Source: Caballeronia sordidicola (lineage in GTDB: Bacteria; Pseudomonadota; Gammaproteobacteria; Burkholderiales; Burkholderiaceae). Taken from it: a stretch of DNA of 64,000 nt. The position numbers and the translations under genes were made by a program. Position 1 is the first letter of the stretch. Every line of letters begins with the position of its first letter. Below, piece after piece: positions 61,634 through 64,000 of this stretch. The DNA is taken from the NCBI RefSeq assembly GCF_000729995.1, contig NZ_JNFG01000018.1, positions 62,001 to 126,000 of the forward strand, given 5' to 3'. The notes under the pieces are model-generated. The model was not told the origin of the DNA. It searched no databases and was given only the letters and a program-made list of their open reading frames with translations.

Positions 61634-62473
61634 ATGACTGGTGATACGGATATCGATCGCGACACGGCGCAACTCGCCCTCTTCGAGGCGTCGCGCGCGC
61701 GGCTGTTTTCGCTGGCATACCGGATCCTCGGCGTGCACGCGGACGCCGAGGACGTCGTCCAGGACACGTTTGTGAAATGGCATCTGCATCACCGCACGGC
61801 GGGTATCGCGGGAGGCGATGCGCTGGACACGCCCGCTGCATGGCTCGCGACGGTGGCAAAACGCACGGCCATAGACCGCTTGCGGCGCTTGAAACATGAA
61901 GCACCAATGCCGGACGGCATCGACAATCTCGATGGTTTCGATGCCATCGATCACGCTCCGTCGCCCCAGGCGCTGACGGAACAGACATCGGATTTATCGT
62001 ACGGAATGCGCCTCGTGCTCGATCGGCTATCGGCGGAGGAACGCGCGGCGTTCCTGCTGCGCGAGGCGTTCGAAGCAGACTACGCAAGCATCGCGAAGAT
62101 CCTTAACCGGAGCGCCGCGCACTGCCGGCAGATGGTGCATCGAGCGAAAGACCGGGTGCGCGGCAATCGGAAAAACAATGACGCAACCGATACGGCGCAT
62201 GGGGAAGACGCAATCGAGCCATTACTCGATGCCATCGCGCGTCAGGACGTCAGCGCGCTGGTCGCACTGACGCTTGCCACGGCGGCGATCCCGTCGCCGG
62301 AGTTTGCACCGGCCGCTCCGGTCTCCGCGATGCCGATGGCCATGGCAATGGCAATCGCCGAACAGCAAGCGGCGCTGCTGACGCACGCGCTGATCGCGCG
62401 ACTGCGGATCGGACGCATCGATTTGCCGGCATCCGTCGCTGGCGAACGCGTATCCTCCCTCGCGGCAGCCTAA
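61634..62473 (+). CDS. ECF-type RNA polymerase sigma factor
   Basis: A 279-residue sigma-70-family protein. Region 2 is RARLFSLAYRILGVHADAEDVVQDTFVKW and WLATVAKRTAIDRLR (read as two blocks), region 4 is LSAEERAAFLLREAFEADY followed by AKILNRSAAHCRQMVHRAK. About 85 residues behind region 4 are Ala- and Met-rich, shorter than the SnoaL domain of the SigJ/ECF41 group it resembles. No anti-sigma gene is adjacent. The ATG at 61634 follows GAGGGGAA. Confidence 0.86.
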   Translation: MTGDTDIDRDTAQLALFEASRARLFSLAYRILGVHADAEDVVQDTFVKWHLHHRTAGIAGGDALDTPAAWLATVAKRTAIDRLRRLKHEAPMPDGIDNLDGFDAIDHAPSPQALTEQTSDLSYGMRLVLDRLSAEERAAFLLREAFEADYASIAKILNRSAAHCRQMVHRAKDRVRGNRKNNDATDTAHGEDAIEPLLDAIARQDVSALVALTLATAAIPSPEFAPAAPVSAMPMAMAMAIAEQQAALLTHALIARLRIGRIDLPASVAGERVSSLAAA

Positions 62474-62576
62474 GACCGCCACGGCCCATCAGCAGGCGAA
62501 ACCCCGCACGGGGCCGCCTGTCAAGCCGCAAACGAATTCTTTCACTCGAACCGTCTCGTGTATCCTGAAAACTGGG

Positions 62577-62595
62577 TGTCTGGAGGGTCCAGACA
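62577..62595 (+). other. Leader hairpin before the 34-residue ORF
   Basis: A perfect 8-bp inverted repeat TGTCTGGA / TCCAGACA with the 3-base loop GGG ends 19 bases before the ATG at 62615 and 10 bases before its AAGGA site. It could shape translation of the short ORF, or end sigma-factor transcription. Confidence 0.5.
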
Positions 62596-62614
62596 TCTCG
62601 ATCAAGGATCCACA

Positions 62615-62719
62615 ATGGCTTTCAACAATCAGGCCGCGACAGTCGCGGTAGGGTCGCGGAGCATTTTTACCAGCGGCCTCCTGCCTGTTGGTTTTCGCTT
62701 GCACGGGGCAGTCAGGTGA
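62615..62719 (+). CDS. Short ORF (34 residues) coupled to a transglutaminase gene
   Basis: A 34-residue frame with a proper AAGGA site 7 bases before its ATG. Its TGA overlaps the GTG start of the next gene as GTGA, so ribosomes could pass directly. The peptide is weakly amphipathic and Arg-containing (SIFTSGLLPVGFRLHGAVR) and resembles nothing I know. It may be a coupling leader or a real small protein. Confidence 0.5.
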   Translation: MAFNNQAATVAVGSRSIFTSGLLPVGFRLHGAVR

Positions 62720-63672
62720 ACGAGCCACAACGCTTTACCGTACGCCACACGAGCATCTACCGGTATTCGGAACCGGTGGATTTTGGCGAACATCGAATGA
62801 TGTTCCGGCCGAAGTCCAGCCACGATCTGCGCCTCGTCACCATGCAGTTGAAGATCACGCCGGAACCGGCGCGCTTGCGCTGGCTGCACGATATCTTCGA
62901 CAACTCGGTGGCCGTCGCCACGTTCGATAGCCAGGCAGCGGAGCTGACGTTCGAAAGCGAAGTCACGCTAGAGCACTTCGAAACGCCGCATCCCGACTAC
63001 GCGCTAGAGCGCTACGCGGCCACGTTTCCGTTTGCGTACACGAACGAAGAAGCATCGGACCTGGTCAATGCGCGCAACCGGCCGGAGCCGGATGGCGATG
63101 TCGATGCGTGGGCAAAACGTTTCGTCACGCCCGGCGAACCCATGGGCACGATGGCGCTGCTGCGCAAGATCAACCAGACGATCAACGACGACTTCAAGTA
63201 CGTTCGCCGCACGGAAAAAGGCGTGAATCGTCCCGCCGATACCTTGCGCCTGCGCACCGGCAGTTGCCGCGACTTCGCCGTGTTCATGATGGACGTAGTG
63301 CGCTCGCTGGGTCTGGCCGCGCGGTTCGTCAGCGGCTACATCTTCGTGCCTGATGTTGAGCCGCCGGTTGAGCCCCCGGTTGAGCCCCCGGTTGAACCCA
63401 AACTAGAATCCAAGCCCGAACTTAAGCCCGAACCCAAGCCCGACACCACACGCGGCGGCGGCGCCACACACGCGTGGCTGCAAATTTTTCTTCCCGGCGC
63501 CGGATGGGTCGATTTCGACCCGACCAACAGCATTATCGGCAACCGTCATCTCATCCGCGTCGCGGTTGCATGGGACCACCATCAGGCCCTCCCGCTATGG
63601 GGAACCTGGAACGGCGAACCCGGCTCGTTTCGCGGCCTCGATGTCGAGGTCAGGGTGACCGAGAACCGCTGA
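62716..63672 (+). CDS. Transglutaminase-like cysteine protein with Pro-Glu repeat insert
   Basis: A 318-residue transglutaminase-core protein with an N-terminal beta domain (TVRHTSIYRYSEPVDFGEHR). The catalytic triad is Cys184 in TGSCRDFAVF, His252 in THAWLQIF and Asp267 in DFDPTN. Between Cys and His, residues 214-246 form a Pro-Glu-Val and Pro-Lys-Glu repeat not expected in the fold. The GTG start overlaps a short upstream ORF. Bacterial members are often peptidases or amidases tied to peptide ligases. A second transglutaminase-type gene follows after 28 bases. Confidence 0.86.
   Translation: MNEPQRFTVRHTSIYRYSEPVDFGEHRMMFRPKSSHDLRLVTMQLKITPEPARLRWLHDIFDNSVAVATFDSQAAELTFESEVTLEHFETPHPDYALERYAATFPFAYTNEEASDLVNARNRPEPDGDVDAWAKRFVTPGEPMGTMALLRKINQTINDDFKYVRRTEKGVNRPADTLRLRTGSCRDFAVFMMDVVRSLGLAARFVSGYIFVPDVEPPVEPPVEPPVEPKLESKPELKPEPKPDTTRGGGATHAWLQIFLPGAGWVDFDPTNSIIGNRHLIRVAVAWDHHQALPLWGTWNGEPGSFRGLDVEVRVTENR
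63355..63396 (+). repeat. 12-bp tandem repeat coding the Pro-Glu-Val insert
   Basis: About three and a half copies of GTTGAGCCCCCG, in frame, encode Val-Glu-Pro-Pro; the first has one change (CCGCCG). Frame is kept if copies are gained or lost. A looser Lys-Pro-Glu repeat follows. Confidence 0.8.
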
Positions 63673-63700
63673 TATCCTCTTCCATAGAAAGGCCACTCCC

Positions 63701-64000
63701 ATGAAACTCCGCGTTGGTTACGAGCTGGTCTACGAGTGTCTGCAGCCGACACCCATGCTTCTCATGCTGAACACGCACTTCTCGTTCGCTCCCCAGGTCT
63801 TGCTCGCCGATCTGCTGGTTGTGAATCCGCCGGTGCCGATCTCGCAGTATCGCGATGCTTTCGGCAATCTATGCAGCCGGATTGTCGCGCCTGAAGGCCA
63901 GATAGCGCTGTCGACTTCGGCATTGCTTGAGGTGTCGGATGAATTCGAAAAGCCCGGGCCGCAAGGCGAGCAACATCCTGTTGAAAACCTTCCCAGTGAA
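63701..64000 (+). CDS. Transglutaminase-like protein, N-terminal part (cut by window)
   Basis: The ATG at 63701 (AAAGG before it) opens a frame that runs to the window end, 100 codons. It begins KLRVGYELVYECLQPTPMLL and continues with FSFAPQVLLADLLVV and VPISQYRDAFGN, the beta domain that stands before the catalytic core in bacterial transglutaminase-like proteins. It follows another member of this family by 28 bases, as in two-gene transglutaminase operons. The catalytic residues lie beyond the edge. Confidence 0.75.
   Translation, partial: MKLRVGYELVYECLQPTPMLLMLNTHFSFAPQVLLADLLVVNPPVPISQYRDAFGNLCSRIVAPEGQIALSTSALLEVSDEFEKPGPQGEQHPVENLPSE

Overview
The window is GC-rich, densely coded chromosomal DNA from a beta-proteobacterium, most probably a Burkholderiales soil or plant-associated organism of the Paraburkholderia/Caballeronia type. 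This rests on the housekeeping block tig-clpP-clpX-lon-hupB at the right, a Burkholderia-type general porin, many LysR-regulated catabolic islands, and the gentisate pathway with a GST-family maleylpyruvate isomerase. I could not run any search, so genus is inference.

Layout. 1-5.6 kb: sugar-type ABC importer (binding protein, an ATPase-permease fusion, a second permease) followed by a porin. 5.7-11.5 kb: a decayed flavin monooxygenase, then a four-gene 3-hydroxybenzoate/gentisate operon on the minus strand with a divergent LysR gene; two of its genes carry an almost identical hairpin leader that encodes the mini-ORF MGPE-stop. 11.5-20.4 kb: a MarR regulator and what looks like its regulon: a molybdopterin enzyme and Fe-S subunit resembling pyrogallol-phloroglucinol transhydroxylase, an SDR, a 4,5-dihydroxyphthalate-decarboxylase-like protein and a flavoprotein. 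Three copies of one 18-bp dyad (ATTCGAT-N4-ATCGAAT type) sit in its control regions. 20.6-30.8 kb: two divergent LysR | MFS-M81 peptidase modules that are paralogous down to the operator spacing, one followed by a Tat-type alpha/beta hydrolase and the other by a D-cysteine desulfhydrase/ACC deaminase-like enzyme. 30.8-38.5 kb: a broken enoyl-CoA hydratase, a sugar-acid MFS transporter, a chemoreceptor, a lactonase, a DnaJ-like protein and a predicted trans-3-hydroxy-L-proline dehydratase. 38.8-44.2 kb: a large winged-helix/STAND regulator divergent from an old yellow enzyme and a quinone oxidoreductase. 44.3-50.9 kb: three RraA-family proteins, an aspartate-type aminotransferase, an alpha/beta hydrolase, a branched-chain-type binding protein and a LysR regulator. 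51-58.3 kb: IS relic, tRNA-Val, hupB, lon, clpX, clpP, tig. 58.8-64 kb: glycerate kinase, PepSY relic, tRNA-Leu, a second clpP, an ECF sigma factor, a 34-residue coupled ORF and two transglutaminase-like genes, the last cut by the window edge.

The best candidate for an undescribed system is the MarR-controlled cluster at 11.5-20.4 kb. A decarboxylase-like protein, a molybdenum transhydroxylase-like pair and an SDR parallel the anaerobic gallate > pyrogallol > phloroglucinol > dihydrophloroglucinol route, but in a genome that otherwise looks aerobic. The Mo subunit carries an extra N-terminal SCP2-like domain, and the Fe-S subunit has lost exactly the three cysteines that would hold one of its three [4Fe-4S] clusters. 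All functional statements come from reading motifs and recalling families; no alignment or database search was done.
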